This document shows positions 50,296 through 62,823 of a stretch of DNA of 64,000 bases, in pieces. How positions within the stretch are numbered: the first letter of the stretch is position 1; every line of letters starts with the position of its first letter. Position numbers and translations under genes: made by a program. Under the pieces are notes generated by a model. It did not search any database. It was not told where the DNA came from and was given only the letters and a program-made list of their open reading frames with translations. Source of the DNA: Nymphaea colorata (Eukaryota > Streptophyta > Magnoliopsida > Nymphaeales > Nymphaeaceae). The stretch covers positions 14,738,354-14,802,353 of the forward strand of contig NC_045139.1 in the NCBI RefSeq assembly GCF_008831285.2, given 5' to 3'.

Positions 50296-51925
50296 ATGGA
50301 ACAGAGAGGTAGTTATGTGCCCCCAAAGTACATGCCATTGGCCAATTCAGATGATGACATCAAAGATGACTTAGAGAAAAATGATGCAAATCCTCAGCAA
50401 AGGAAGCAAGACCCTGTCCAATGGTCTTCTGGAATTTGTGCATGTTGCGATGATATGCAAAGCTGTAAGATATTGTGACTTCATTCTCATCTTATTGTTG
50501 TAAGATTAGCAGTCTGATATTGTGATAACAAGTATCAGGAAGTTGGTGTAAAGTTTTAATTGGGATGCTGTATGAAAAATCTTAAATAGGAAAGCTAGAA
50601 GTTAACGGAATTAAGCCATTCATTAAATTTCTTTGACTTTACCTCGGTCTAACTAACAGGTTCTGCGTCAAATAGTGGTTACAGCATGCTTCATCCAAAT
50701 TGCTACACCACAAATGCATGCATATGGTTTTATAATTTTATATATGTATTCCCCCTTTTTTATCTTTTTAATGTGAAAAAAGCCTGCCACTTTCTGCCTG
50801 TTTTTAGGTTGTTGTTTTTAGGTTGCAATTTTCATGGAAGTTTTGCTGTTGGTGATATTAAGGTCACCTTGCATTTTCTCAACTTCAGTAAGATGGAAGA
50901 TGTGGTTGCTTGGCCTCTTTTATCCTAATAGTTGGATACAAATTTCTTATTTTATGATTATCACTAGTGGTCCTGTACATACAGAATAAGTTGCTGATCT
51001 ATGTTTCCTGAGCTAGATGACCTTGGCTGAAACCCTTTCAACTGAAAGGACCTACTTGTTTCCAGGTTGTATTGGTTTCTTTTGTCCTTGCTTCCTGTTT
51101 GGGAAGAATACAGAATTCATTGGTGCTGGAAGCTGGACTGGGCCATGTGTTACTCATTTCACCTTATGGGGCCTTTTCAACTGCCTTTGCTGTCTGCTGA
51201 CTGATGGGATGCTACTGGGGCTACCGGGGATTATGGTCTCATGTTATGCCTGTGGATACCGTAGAGCCATCCGAGAAAAGTTTAATTTGCAGGTATATTT
51301 CCTGAAATTACTAATCTACTTCGTGCACAGATCCCAATTTTCTTTTTCCCTCACATCTGGTTGTAGCATTTTGCTCTTGAATATTTCATATTCCTGCTAT
51401 TCGTCTTATAGAATGGATTACCATAAATTTTTGACATTACAGATGTTTGTATATTTTTTATTAGTATAATGTTGTGCTTTTACACTAAATAACCCAAAAT
51501 TGTTCTATAATCCTTATATTCTAATATTCTACTGCTTGTTAAGTAAAGTTTGATACAAAAGTGCAGTCTTTCTGAATTGGAAAATTCTGAATGCTCATCA
51601 CACTTGTAACTCGTAAAGTGCCATCAACTCAGTTCAGTGACATTCACGAGCTGCTCTTACCAGATGAAGAAAACTCACATACGCTGTTATTTTCTATATC
51701 CCCACTAGATTGCGTCTCCTGTAGCTTGTTAATGTCTTGTATGTTTTCCAGGAAGCGCCTTGTGGAGACTTTGTGACACATTTATGCTGTCATCAGTGTG
51801 CCATTTGCCAAGAGTATAGAGAACTCCGTGAGAGGTCAAATGGTTTTAGTATTTCTAATCTCAGTCTACCTGCTGTTACTGCTCCTCAAATTCAGACGAT
51901 GGAACCAGGTTCAGCATCTAAGTAA
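50296..51925 (+). CDS. PLAC8/cell-number-regulator family membrane protein
   Basis: Members of the PLAC8 (FW2.2/CNR/plant cadmium resistance) family are small Cys-rich plasma-membrane proteins linked to organ size or metal transport. Three coding exons, 50296-50464, 51066-51292 and 51752-51925 (570 nt, 189 aa), with GT-AG introns; the first splice falls within the Cys codon of QSC. The start MEQRGSYVPPKYMPL and DPVQWSSGICACCDDMQSC match the CNR8-like plant subgroup. The family motif CCxxxxCPC is CCIGFFCPC at residues 57-65, followed by LFGKN. A hydrophobic segment follows (…LWGLFNCLCCLL…LLGLPGIMVSCYACGYR), then EAPCGDF and CHQCAICQEYRELRER, and a short polar tail ending TMEPGSASK. A leader exon lies 1.2 kb upstream. 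The exact role within the family cannot be told. Confidence 0.92.
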
Positions 51926-53893
51926 TTCAGAATAACCTCGTTTACTGATAATCCTTCTTGGTGCATAGAGCCTTTCGAAGGTGAGTTTATATCATTCTCC
52001 ATATTGCTATTTTGTTTTCTCTAGTTCCTCATTTAGTGGCACTTTTTCTGTACTTACGAAATAAAATGAATCGGTTAGCAACTTCTTTACATCACAGGTA
52101 TCATTTGTGGTGCGGGAAACGGTAGATTGTATGGTGCGACAACAAAAAAAGTTTATCGTATGTCTGTTGCCATTTGTCTGACGTTTTAGGGGAGGCTTGA
52201 AGTGCCGTGTCACAAAATCCGACTTGACTAGCTTGGTGTCATTAAACGTCATGTCCAATCCAAATGCAGATACTTAGTTGTAAATTACGGACACAAATTT
52301 GTTCTGTACATGGTATTGGCATGCCATTCAGTCTTTTTGAGCCACTTCACAGTCGATATATTTTCCTGTAATGCGATTGCTCTTAATATTTTTACATGGT
52401 AAATTTGCTATTATGATTTTGTGCTGATTGTAGAATTGAGAATTCACTTGCATACTGCATAAGGCCAGTCTTGTGGCAGTGCTCGTCGGTCATTGTTCAT
52501 TCGATGAAAAGACATCATGAATATGTTGTGTATGGAACTTGGTCCTCGTGCAATTTTAAATTTGACAGGTCTTCAAGTTTGTAAAAGTTAATCGCCTGAA
52601 TATGAGCTTTTAACAAGATTGAACTTTCACCGTAAGGACCTGCGGCCACAATTTTCAAAGTGTATGCCGATGGCATTTTCATAACTTTGGACCTTTGGTG
52701 TTGCAATTAGCACCTAATATAGAGTACATTCGACATGTATCTGCTAAAAATACGACATGAACATACCGAGTTAGTGTATCCAAGATTGGACACTTCCTCA
52801 CCAACCGGGAACTTATGTTATTAATTTACCAGATATTTTTTTCATAGTGTGAATACGAGAAATGATTCGAAACAATTTTGCAAGAGCAAGGACTCCAGAA
52901 CAGTCAGCCATAATCTAGCAACACAAAGCACTTTCGAACCAAGGGACCTGTAAACCCAATTTCAGTACGTTGCCTCTAGCACCTGACATAAGCATTAGTT
53001 TCACTGCATAAAATAGCAGCATTAAACGTTTCGACCTGACTCAGCCCATTTGAATTGTTGTATTCCAATGGGTGGCAAACCAATAAGTATTGCATATAGG
53101 GGTTTAATGTACGATGTTTTTATACAGGACGAATTTTTTATCATTTTCAAACTATTTTCTCCATTACCTCTTCGAAAAAAGGAATATAAAAACATCATTT
53201 GCTCATCCACAAGCGATTCAGCGGCATCGGCCGTTTCACCGAGTCGGCGTGCTGACTGAGTTCACTTAAAACCCGATTTTTGCAACAATGAAGCCGGAGG
53301 AACATTCGGAAAATGAAGCACAAATATTGGTAGGCAGAGGTTGCCCAAAAATGTTTCGAGTCCGTTAAAGGGAGTTCGATAAAAGGAAAAAGAAACAATG
53401 TGACAAAGAAGTCCGACAGTCCAACCGACCTTTTTTTTCTTTCCCAATTGGATTTTAAGTCACAGGGTTGTGGAGGGGCTAAGATTTTTTCTTTACCCAC
53501 GTTCGAATGCATACCGTACGGTGCTGAAAATTCTGCAGTCATGTAAAATCTAACACAGTGCTGCTACTTGTGTACCGATCTGCTTTATTTTTCTATATTT
53601 TCAGATTGACAGTAGAGATGAAAACCACCGGTGAACCCAACCGCCATGCCTTACCAAAATGCTACATAAAGATTTGATAGGGTATACTAAATGGTTGTCA
53701 AATGATAAGTGTGCCCATGAACAGGTAACTGACTGCATCAGTTTTCCGAATTTTTAATCCACTGCTTAACAAGAAAGAGTAAACTGTAGAGATTTACTAC
53801 AAGACATGAGATAGCATAGCAGTTTTTACAGGTCAGCCCGGCGTCAGCAGCTTCTGCCTCTTTCTGAAAGAAACTAGCACTCCCATTAGATTC
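51926..53893. other. 3' flanks between the convergent PLAC8 and LSM8 genes
   Basis: About 51926-52450 is probably PLAC8 3'UTR and flank, and the last few hundred bases before 53894 LSM8 3'UTR. The middle (52.5-53.7 kb) has open frames on both strands without motifs; none is called a gene. Confidence 0.4.
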
Positions 53894-54936
53894 TCAATGA
53901 ATCACAGGCTTGAGTGGATGTGCTCTCAGTTTTGAGAGGTCCAAATTCGAATCAAGCTCTTCATCCAATTCCCCAACAACACTTCTGTGATTCAACGAAA
54001 GAAATAACGGCTTAGTACAGATGAACAGTGTAAAATTCAACTGGTAGAAAGGACATGAAGTAAGTGAGCTTGCATGTTATCTCCTCTTATTATGTACAAC
54101 CCCAACACCAGTTGTTGAACGCCTTCCTGGACAAGTAGAATAAAGGACTCGTAAGCAAAAACAAGAATTAAGATACCTAAATTGTATTAAATTAGATAAA
54201 TACAATGGTGACTGAAGCACAACAGGAATCTCTTTTTTTTTCTCCAAATATACGTAATTTCAGCTTGGGCTGCCTACCAAACCTGGTGGTTTAACCTTTA
54301 TCTACAGAATGGGCGAGGAGGTTAGCAGACAACTACTAGTTATGCTTAATACATATCCCACGAGTTGAACTCTGAGTTCCTAGAATTTGGAGGTCCCAAC
54401 TGACTTTCCCTTGGTTATATCACTTATAATTAGTTAGTAAACATTTCTTGCAATTGATAGGAAGAATTGAATAACACTTGTGCATTGATACCCTTGTAGA
54501 AACTTAATGTTTATGTCAACCTTTTCCTCGGTCAAAGTGAACATGTTAAAAAAGCCATACTAAATGAAATGGAAGACTGACCTTAGTAGAGTAGACCCTC
54601 TCATGGGACTCATCCAGAATGATATTTGTGGCCTGATCATACCCTTTTAGAATTCCCTAACGAAATCAAATAAATCAAATAAATATCACAGGCATATTTC
54701 AAATGCTGCAGTGGCTCAGAGTATGCAAATTATACCACTATGTTGCGTCCATCATTTGTTATGACAGATATTGCTTCTACAAACAAAAACCACAAGCAGA
54801 AAGGATGGAAATCATCAGGTCAGAGTGCAACACAATATCATAAAACAAACTTCAGAATCTGAAAGCAGGAAATCAGATAAGCAAATGGAGACCACTCACG
54901 ATCTACAAGGGACTCGAGACCAGGACCACCTGACAT
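53894..54936 (-). CDS. LSM8: LSM8, U6 snRNA-associated Sm-like protein
   Basis: LSM8 is the subunit that makes the nuclear LSM2-8 ring, which binds the U-tail of U6 snRNA in the spliceosome. Five small exons on the minus strand: 54936-54900, 54776-54736, 54656-54582, 54126-54074 and 53984-53894 (297 nt, 98 aa, the exact family length). The Sm1 part reads ISVITNDGRNIVGILKGYDQ and NIILDESHERVYS; the Sm2 part reads GLYIIRGDNI (60-69). The tail LDLSKLRAHPLKPVIH is LSM8-specific. Introns 1-3 are GT-AG. Intron 4 requires donor GC (GATAACAT|GCAAGC, 54073-54072) and acceptor CACAG (53985), which restores NISVVGELDEELD in frame. A leader exon near 56176-56260, ending CTTGAAG|GT, may precede a 5'UTR intron. 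No single exon is long enough to show as a usual open frame. Confidence 0.93.
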
Positions 54937-56947
54937 TATGCCACGCCTTATCTAATCTCTTTGTCTGTCCTCTTCAAAAGCGTGGTACCTAGAAAGGTCG
55001 AACAAGAACAACTTCTTGAGAAGTCATGTGCCTAAAAATCCATAAAAATATTAAACAGCACACATTTTTAATTTTTTGATAGGGAAGCATACAATAAACT
55101 CTTTAACCACTTCCAACATTAATATCCTCTAGACGATACATTGTTCAGGTCACAGGTCACGTTAACCAACAACTCAATTTCGAATCCTTTTGGGTTGTAT
55201 CTCCCAACTCAGAAATCAAGAAATAATTAAAGCACTCGTTATAAAGTATACAGAGAAGAATATTTCACCAAACTGGAGATGATGGCTGATCAGGTAGGTA
55301 GAGGAAACGGTCAGCGAGACACGGGAAAACTTTGCAGCATTGCTGCATTTAAGACTCGTCCTACAGCCAAACGTCACAAGAGAAAATAAACTAAAATCAA
55401 TCCAGGTAAACAACTAGAAGTCCATTACTTAACACAAACTATTAAAGAGCGAAATGTTCAATCCCAATCTGATTATAACATTCATACATCCATAAAATCT
55501 ATTGTCTATCCGCCTTTCAGGAAAGGAGAACTAACATCACCAAATCAGCTGAACACACGCATCCGTGTTCCTTTTTCTAATTTCACAAAACAGAAAATCG
55601 AAATCAACGAACATACACACCCGCGCACTTATACACGCACACAATTTCTGGCCTTTTTTACCCGTGGAACACAGGACAGCATGACCAGTCATCTCAATAT
55701 GCATTCATGGTAAAAATTAGAATCAACAATAACTAGACTAAATACAACCACGAAACTAGAGCTTAATAATAAAAAAAGAAGAAAGAGGAACACTAATCAT
55801 CAAGCAACATCCACGATTAATCGAGTGTCAAAACCCATAAAACTCCCCACGCATCCAAATGGAAGAACAAAACTTCAGAAAAACTATTCGTTTTCCCAGA
55901 ACAACAAAAGAGCCCAAAGGAACAAACAGCAAATATCGTCCAGACCAAAACAAGGTAAGCGCGGAAAAACAGTAGTAAACTAGAAATCCCATTCTCTCAA
56001 CTGAAAGTGACAAAAAGCAAAAAACAAAGAAAGTGCTGATGTTTGGGGAAGAAATGCGGACTAAAAACTAGTAGCAAATAAACAAGAGCATATTCCACAA
56101 AGCTAGGAGCATCGAAAGGGAAACGGAAAATAGAGAGAGACAGAGGGAGAGAGTGAGAGAAAGGTCGTCGGAAACCTTCAAGAAAACAAGGAGAAACCCG
56201 ATTGCTGACCGCCGGCTAGGCCACCATAACCCTAGTGAACCAGAGAGAGGAGGGAGACAGAGGAATCAACCGAGTTGTCGTCCTATTAACTATGAGCCCA
56301 CGGGAGTTGAGACGAGTACGACGGGGTGTCAACGGGTCGGTCCAAATCCAGATTCACCAAACAATTGGATCTGGATATCGTTATCATTTTCAAGTGAAAA
56401 ATCGTATACGAGTTAAGAGAACAAGAGACATACCTGGTACAATAATATCCTTTTTACTTATTTCTTATGGAAAAATACGGACCTCGAATCGGAACTAAAT
56501 TGTATCTCAATATAATGTAAATTTCCTTATACCATTCGAATTTAGATGCTCCCAAATGGGCTTGACTTAAATACTTAATCAGATATCTTTTTTTCTAATA
56601 CCAGTTAAGATTGGATCAGAGACTACGGATCCATTATAGTTCAACACAAAAAGGGCTGGCCACGACGGCACCAACTGCTACCTAGTGATCCAATAGCCTA
56701 TGAACATGTGATAGAGAAAGTAAACAAATCTCACCATTGAATCTAACGAGAGTTGAGGCTCTTACTAAAAAACCAATTGCACCATATTCAGCTGGTTACA
56801 AGCAAGCAGCCTAGTGATCTAACCAATCCGCACGCAACAAATTACCATTTCAAATAGCACATTTAACATTTGATTTGACATGTTTAATACATAAAAGGGT
56901 TTGCCTTCGAAACCAGGTTTTTGGAGTGGTTTGAGTATTAGGAAAAC
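54937..56947 (-). other. probable LSM8 leader, 5'UTR intron and upstream region
   Basis: On the minus strand CTAGGGTTATGG (near 56235-56224) and a CT-rich stretch end in CTTGAAG|GTTTCC (donor 56175), consistent with an untranslated first exon and an intron of about 1.2 kb before the LSM8 ATG. The GA-rich block 56132-56163 lies at the start of that intron. No coding sequence is supported. Confidence 0.35.
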
Positions 56948-57087
56948 TCTTGAAATAAGAGAGAAAGAAGGGAATAGCAAACACACAAAGCTTAACATGG
57001 TTCAGCCTAATCAATGGCCAACGTCCACACACAAGACAACACAATGGCTGCTTTCACACATTAATAACAACGAGTTCTTTTACAGGT
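56948..57087 (-). repeat. 3' LTR fragment of the copia element
   Basis: Aligns with 62824-62965: TTGAAATAAGAGAGAAAGAAGG, AAACACACAAAG, TGGTTC.GCCT and the block from CCACACACAAGACAACACAA through AACAACGAGTTCTTTTA. The terminal TGTTG of the other copy is TCTTG here. Similarity stops abruptly near 57087. Confidence 0.88.
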
Positions 57088-58215
57088 AAAAGAACTAAAC
57101 GGGTACGGGTACGATGTTTTTACAAATCATGGTACGGGTACGGTGTATTTTTTATGCAATAATATTGATTTTTTAATTTAAAAAATAAATTTTGAGAAAA
57201 ACAAAACAACTGATCTCATAAAGAAAACATTTATCCCTACATACCATCTCATAAAGAAAACATAAAATTATCCTTACATACCATATCAAATGTTTGTTTC
57301 ATAGTTTCTACATATAATCAAATAAAAAAGAAACATAAAAAAACTGAGATCTCGGATTAATATATTTCATTGTAAATTCCGTTCCTCTTCCACCTCTGCA
57401 AAGTCCTCCTTATCCACCTCTACCTCTTGCCATTCCCTTGACTGCCATTCCCGTGGATAATGGAATAGCAATAGCAAAATGGGGATAAGTAACAATGGGG
57501 ACATCATTAAATTAATCCATGCTAGACAATGCATAATCATAGAACGGCGTCTTTATCAGCTTGGCAGCATTTTCTACAATAAAAAGAGGTGCAATTGACA
57601 TAAAAGAGATAATCTGTAATTTGTAATAAGCAAAATATAGTTAACCGAGCTTACCTGTTAGCAATACGTCAATAATGTGTCAGTGGAATCCCAAATTCTC
57701 CTACTCTGTGTGATCACTGTTATAAGCATAACAATCATAATAAGGAAAAGGGGGAAAGTCACAATAATCATGATCGAGCATCATCATTCATCACGCTCAC
57801 AAAATGGCAGAACATGGAAGCGAGCAATAAATAATAATGAGCAAGAGGAGCATTACCCCTTTTCTACGAAATCAAAATGATTTCAGACGTCGTTTGGGAG
57901 CTCCTCCCGCCGTGGCCGCCCAAGGCAAGCACCCGCCATCGTTGCCATCCACCGGTCGTCTGTCGCCGCCCTCGTCACCGCCACTGGTCGTCGAAGCTTT
58001 TCAGAAGAAACAAAGGCAAAGATGGAGAACCGGAGAAGAAGACGAGCGTCGGGCAAAAAAATTAGGAACTTAGGTTTACGTTTTTTTTTTCGGATCGAAT
58101 TATGGTTTGGATCTTGTTTCAACCCGAAATCAGATCCAAACGTACCACCGCTTACCGCCGTACCGGTATTACCGTACCGGCGTACCGGTACGCAGGCCTC
58201 CCAGGCGTACCGCGG
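57088..58215. mobile_element. block of unknown origin within the copia element
   Basis: This interrupts the copia element between the RNase H motif CDNQ (ending about 58216) and the 3' LTR piece. Its left end has GGTACGGGTACG twice (57102-57147), and its right end has a cluster of TACCGGTAC / GTACCG words (58140-58205), i.e. the same GGTACGG core in opposite orientation at the two ends. Inside, GC-rich (57880-58060, 58140-58210) and AT-rich parts alternate, and a CATCTCATAAAGAAAACAT phrase is repeated near 57210 and 57245. No transposase or other gene is recognised. Origin as a nested DNA transposon is only inferred. Confidence 0.45.
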
Positions 58216-61200
58216 TGACATAGATTGTCACAATGCATAGGAACTGATTTTTCAACTTTGAATTCGATTTAACAAGTGAGAGATTTAACCTAAACAAGTT
58301 CACTCGCTATAGTAGCCATCGCTCTATATTCTGCTTCGGCACTGGATCGTGACATTGTATGTTGTTTTTTACTTTTTCATATCACTAAATTTCCTCCAAC
58401 AAAAACACAATATCCTGATGTGGATTTTTTATCTGTGCTTCCAGCCCAATTAGCATCTGTGAATCCTGTAATATCAATGTTTTCATTTGCCTTGTACCAT
58501 AATCCCTTACTCGGAGAGCCTTTCAAATATCTCAAAATTATATCAATAGCTTTCATATGTATATTCTTAGGGGAATGCATCGACTGACTGACCCGACTAA
58601 CAGCAAATGAAATATTAAGTCGTGTTACCGTGAGATAAATTAGTCTTCCAACCAATCATTAATATCTAGAAACATCTCCCAGAGCTTCATCATCTTTCAC
58701 ATCCAATTTTATGTGGGTTCAATATGTGTCAAGGTAGGTTTAGCTCCAAATTTTCCTTTCTCCACGAAAAGATCAATGGTATATTTTCTTTGAGACATAA
58801 AGATGTTTTTCTTTGATTTAGATACTTCTATCTCAAGAAAATATCTCAACTTTCCCAAATCTTTTATTTCAAAAGTTTGGTGAAGGAATTGTTTGGTGGC
58901 AGAAACCTGGTCATGATAATTTTCTATTACAATAATATCATCTACATAAACAAGAATTATCATTATTGTCTCTTCAGCCCTTTTGATAAATACTGAGCTG
59001 TCTGCAAAACTACGTTTTAATCTTTTGTCTTCTAAAGCAGTGTTTAGTTTTTTATGTTATGCACGAGGAGATTGTTTAAGACCATATATAGACTTCTTAA
59101 GTTTGCATATTAAGTTTGGTTTTCCTTCTTGTGGGTGCCCTGGAGGTAATTGCATATATACTTACTCATTCAAATCACCTTGTAGAAATGCATTTTCACA
59201 TTTAACTGAAACTGAGATTGCAAACAATGGATAAAATATTTCTAATAGTGTTCATTTTAACAACGGGAGTAAATGTTTCATCATAGTCCAATCCATGAGT
59301 TTGAGTTTAGCCTTTTGCTACAAGCGGAACTTTGTGTCATTTTATAATGTCATCACTATGATACTTGGTTTTAAAAATCCACCTACAGTCAATCACCTTC
59401 TTATCATTTGGCACTTGAACCAGTTCCCAAGTGTTATTTTTTTGAATTGCATTTAGCTCTTCATTGATCGCTTCTACCCAAACACAGTTCTTCATAGCTT
59501 CTTGATAGGAATTTGAATCAACAACTTTAGATATATTGCTCAAGTATACAACATGTTTGGATGATACCCGATCACAACGTAGATAATGATTAATTGGAAA
59601 TGTTTGAGTAGAATAAGTAAAATAGTCTTGCAAATACCTTGAAGGGTATGTGTTCCTTTGAGATCTTCTCACTGTAGTATCTAGAACTGAATTTTGGATA
59701 GCTTCTTCCTCGTTAGAAACACCATCATCAGCATCACCTTCATCTGCCACTTCATTAAGGTCTGTTTGTGGTTGAGGTGAAGCAATAAACACATCAAACA
59801 AACTCTTTGTAGTCCTCCATTGTAGGTATAACATTATGGTTTAATGACTTCCCATTTCGCTCAATGACCTTAAAGAATGGTTTCTGCTCATCAAAACAAA
59901 TATCTCGTGAGATCAACATTTGGTTGGTTTCTAAATTGAAGCACCGATATCTTTTTTTTGATGAAGAATACCCCAAGAAGATACACCACTTGGCTCTTTG
60001 ACTTAACTTTTCAGATCCTTTGCATTTGACAAAAACTACACACTCAAAAGTCCTTAAGTGTGCAATTTTGATAGGTCTGTCCATAAGAAATTTCATTGGG
60101 GATTTACTATTCAGATGTCTTGAAGGAAGATGTCTTGATGGAAGCCTCTTTATAATATAACATGTTGTCATAACTGTATCACTCCAAAACGTTTTTTGTA
60201 CTGACATTCAGAATAGTAATGATCGAGTTGTTTCTAACAGATGTCTATTTTTTTATCTCAGCCACCTCGTTCTCTTGGGGAGTATCCACACATGTAAATT
60301 AGTGAGTAATGCCATGCATTTTTTCAAATTGATCAAATTCTTGATTTTTCGTATTCAGTTCCATTGTCTGATCTCATGATCGTCACACGAGCATTATACT
60401 GAGTTTCAATCATCCTAAAAAACTCACAAAACATTGAAAAAACTTCATTTTTAGATTTCAACTGGTACAACCATGTCATTTTAGAACAATCATTAATGAA
60501 AGTCACATAGTAATGATATCCACTATAAGAATTAACAGGCGCATGACCCCAAACATCAGAATGCAAAGTGTTAGTATGATTTTCTATAGTACCAAATGGT
60601 AATTTGGACATCTTGGCAAATTTGCAAATGTCACACAACTGCGAATTAAAGACTAACTCAGACATTGGAACTTTCAAAGTTTGACTTGGCACATGTCCAA
60701 GGCACTGGTGCCATAACTCTCCATTTGATTTAGAACTTGTGATTAGTGCACTACTTGTGTTGTCCTGCCAATACCAATCATCTTCATCGTCGCAATGTCC
60801 TGAATAATCACATCAATTAGAGAGAAAGTAATACAATAATTAAGTTCTCTTGTAAGTTTCAATATAGTTAGCATATTAAAATTCAAATCTGGCATGTATA
60901 GAATTTTGAAGCTAATAGGCTGATTTAAAAATGACATTTCACCAATACCACTCACATGCATAGAAGACATATTTGCTATAGTAATAGATTTATCAATATT
61001 ATGAGTGGAATAGTTTCTGAGTAGATGCCGATCTATGGTCATATGGTCACTCGCCCTGGAGTCCAACACCCAAGTATTAGAAAACGTACCTTTGGGGTTA
61101 CACAGAGTGGAATTGCTTACTGATGCAGCCATGGCTTCTTGCTTGATAGACATGTGCTTTAGCAATTCTGAAATCTTTTCTAATACAGCTATAGCATCAT

Positions 61201-62119
61201 TAGTCTCTTTAGATTTGGTTGCAGCCACTTTTGCCGAAGATGAAGTTTCTCTAGATTTTTCAAACGGTGACTTTTTAGGTTCTGGTCTTCCATACAAATC
61301 CCAATATCGCTCGCGCAAGTGTCCCTCTTTTTTACAATAAGTGCAAACTCTCTTCATTTTTCATTTCCATTGGTTAAACCCACTCTATCTCTTAGCAGCC
61401 ACAAAAGTAACTTTTTCATCAGATTCTTCCCCCTTTGGCAGCGAGGGAATCATGACCTTCTTCCTTGATTCATAACTCATAAATAAAGAACAAATAGTGG
61501 ATAATGACAGTAGTGATGTATGCATAAAAATCTGCTACCGTATTGGTTCATATTATGTACCAAGACTGTTAAGCAATTGAAAGATTTTTTGCTGCTCACG
61601 TAAATGATCTCTGCTCACGTAAATGATCTCTGGTTTGCAGATTTTCATTCATATCAACTAAATAGTCTAACTCGTTCCACAACCCTTGAAGATCACCAGG
61701 ATGTTCACTGAAACAGGTTTTTGATCTTTCTTTATACTGTTTTTTTTTTTTGTTTTACAAATGAAACATCCTAGCAATATTGTTTTTCTCACCATACAGC
61801 TGTTTGGCCTTTTCCCAAATTTATGCAGCAGTTTCAACAAAGAAAAAACGTTGTTGAATTCTTGGTTCCATAGAATTCATCAACCAAGACATCACGATGT
61901 GATTGGTCATCTTCCACTCCTTGTAGAAGGAGTTATTCTCGTCTCATTTTGGGAGGTCACCAGTTACATATTCAAGTTTTGATTTTCCACTCAAAAATAA
62001 CATGACCATACAAGATAATTTATCCCATTGAAAAGCACCGACGTGATTTTAATAACAGGATTTGGTTGCTCTTGAACAACAATATTCTCAATGACTCGAT
62101 TATTACCCGTTTTAGCCAT
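58216..62119 (-). pseudogene. degenerate copia gag-pol polyprotein
   Basis: The gag start is ATG 62119 (MAKTGNN…NPVIKITSVLFNGINYLVWS), broken soon after. The gag zinc knuckle at about 61340 reads CTYCKKEGHLRERYW, lacking the last Cys. The protease core at about 61060 reads DSRASDH where DSGAS/DTGAS is expected. The integrase parts 60692-60333 (HSDVWGHAPVNSYSGYHYYVTFIND, DNGTEYE) and 60207-59794 (RTFECVVFVKCKG.EKL..RAKWCIFLGYS) are in different frames. RT begins at 59530 (SYQEAM, WVEAINEELNAIQKNNTWELV), loses its frame between about 59335 and 58965, and resumes with LVYVDDIIV at 58950. RNase H has TGFTDANWAGSTDKKSTSGYC (58480), then a stop, then SRSSAEAEYRAMA (58345) and a remnant of CDNQ at the break. 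Not functional. Confidence 0.93.
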
Positions 62120-62812
62120 GATGCTCACGAAGATGAGAATAAGGAGATTAGGTCTGCTTAGGCATCGTCTAGGACCAACAAACACTTGCCGAATTTCAAA
62201 AAATCACCTTCAACATGGAAAAATCTGAAAATGGTACATGAACTCACCAATGGGGTGAGGAGTGGTCGCCCCAAGTTTCAGCTCCAAATGAGCACTAGAG
62301 AGAAATAGCGTGAAGATTTCTTCTCGCCTTCTGGTTGTTCCTCAGGTTTGCAAGAAGCTTCAGAAACCTGTGGTACTTGTAAAATCTACCGTTTTTCACA
62401 TGATCATCCAAAAAATCTGAAACTTGGTCCAAAAATAGTAGACACCAGCCCGAATCCAACCCCCCTTGCTTGACCCTTAAATCGACCGCAAAGAGGAATG
62501 AGTGAGAGAGAAAATCACGCATGGATAGAGTCACAGGAAAACTTCCAACGACAGACAGTCATTCAAAAATCTGTATCTCCGCAAAGACTGCTCCAAAACA
62601 TCTGAAATTTGGCATGGAGAATCTTGAGATGCAAATGATCCTAATGAGCCTATGGTCGACACTTTCCAACACCGGAGCTGACAGCACCGGTCGCCGGAAT
62701 CCTGCGAAGTTTCTGAGTTGGTGTGTCTGCTCGACTTCTCGACAGAAATACACAGGAAGCTCTCTGAAACTTAAGATCAAAGCCCCAACAACCTCAGTGA
62801 AAATGCTAAACT

Positions 62813-62823
62813 CTCTAATACCA
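62813..62823 (-). other. primer-binding site of the copia element
   Basis: TGGTATTAGAG on the minus strand, one base off the usual plant copia tRNA-iMet site TGGTATCAGAG, follows directly after the LTR end CAACA. This fixes the inner boundary of the 5' LTR at 62824. Confidence 0.85.

Noticed and set aside
53195-53542. 115-codon minus-strand open frame
   Set aside because: No motif, lies in the spacer between convergent genes, and another open frame in a different register covers much of it.
57883-58221. 112-codon minus-strand open frame in the block inside the copia element
   Set aside because: Arg/Ala-rich from GC-rich repeated words, no domain; treated as part of the unknown block.
58983-59234. 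Plus-strand open frame within the copia RT region
   Set aside because: It is the antisense of the decayed reverse transcriptase.
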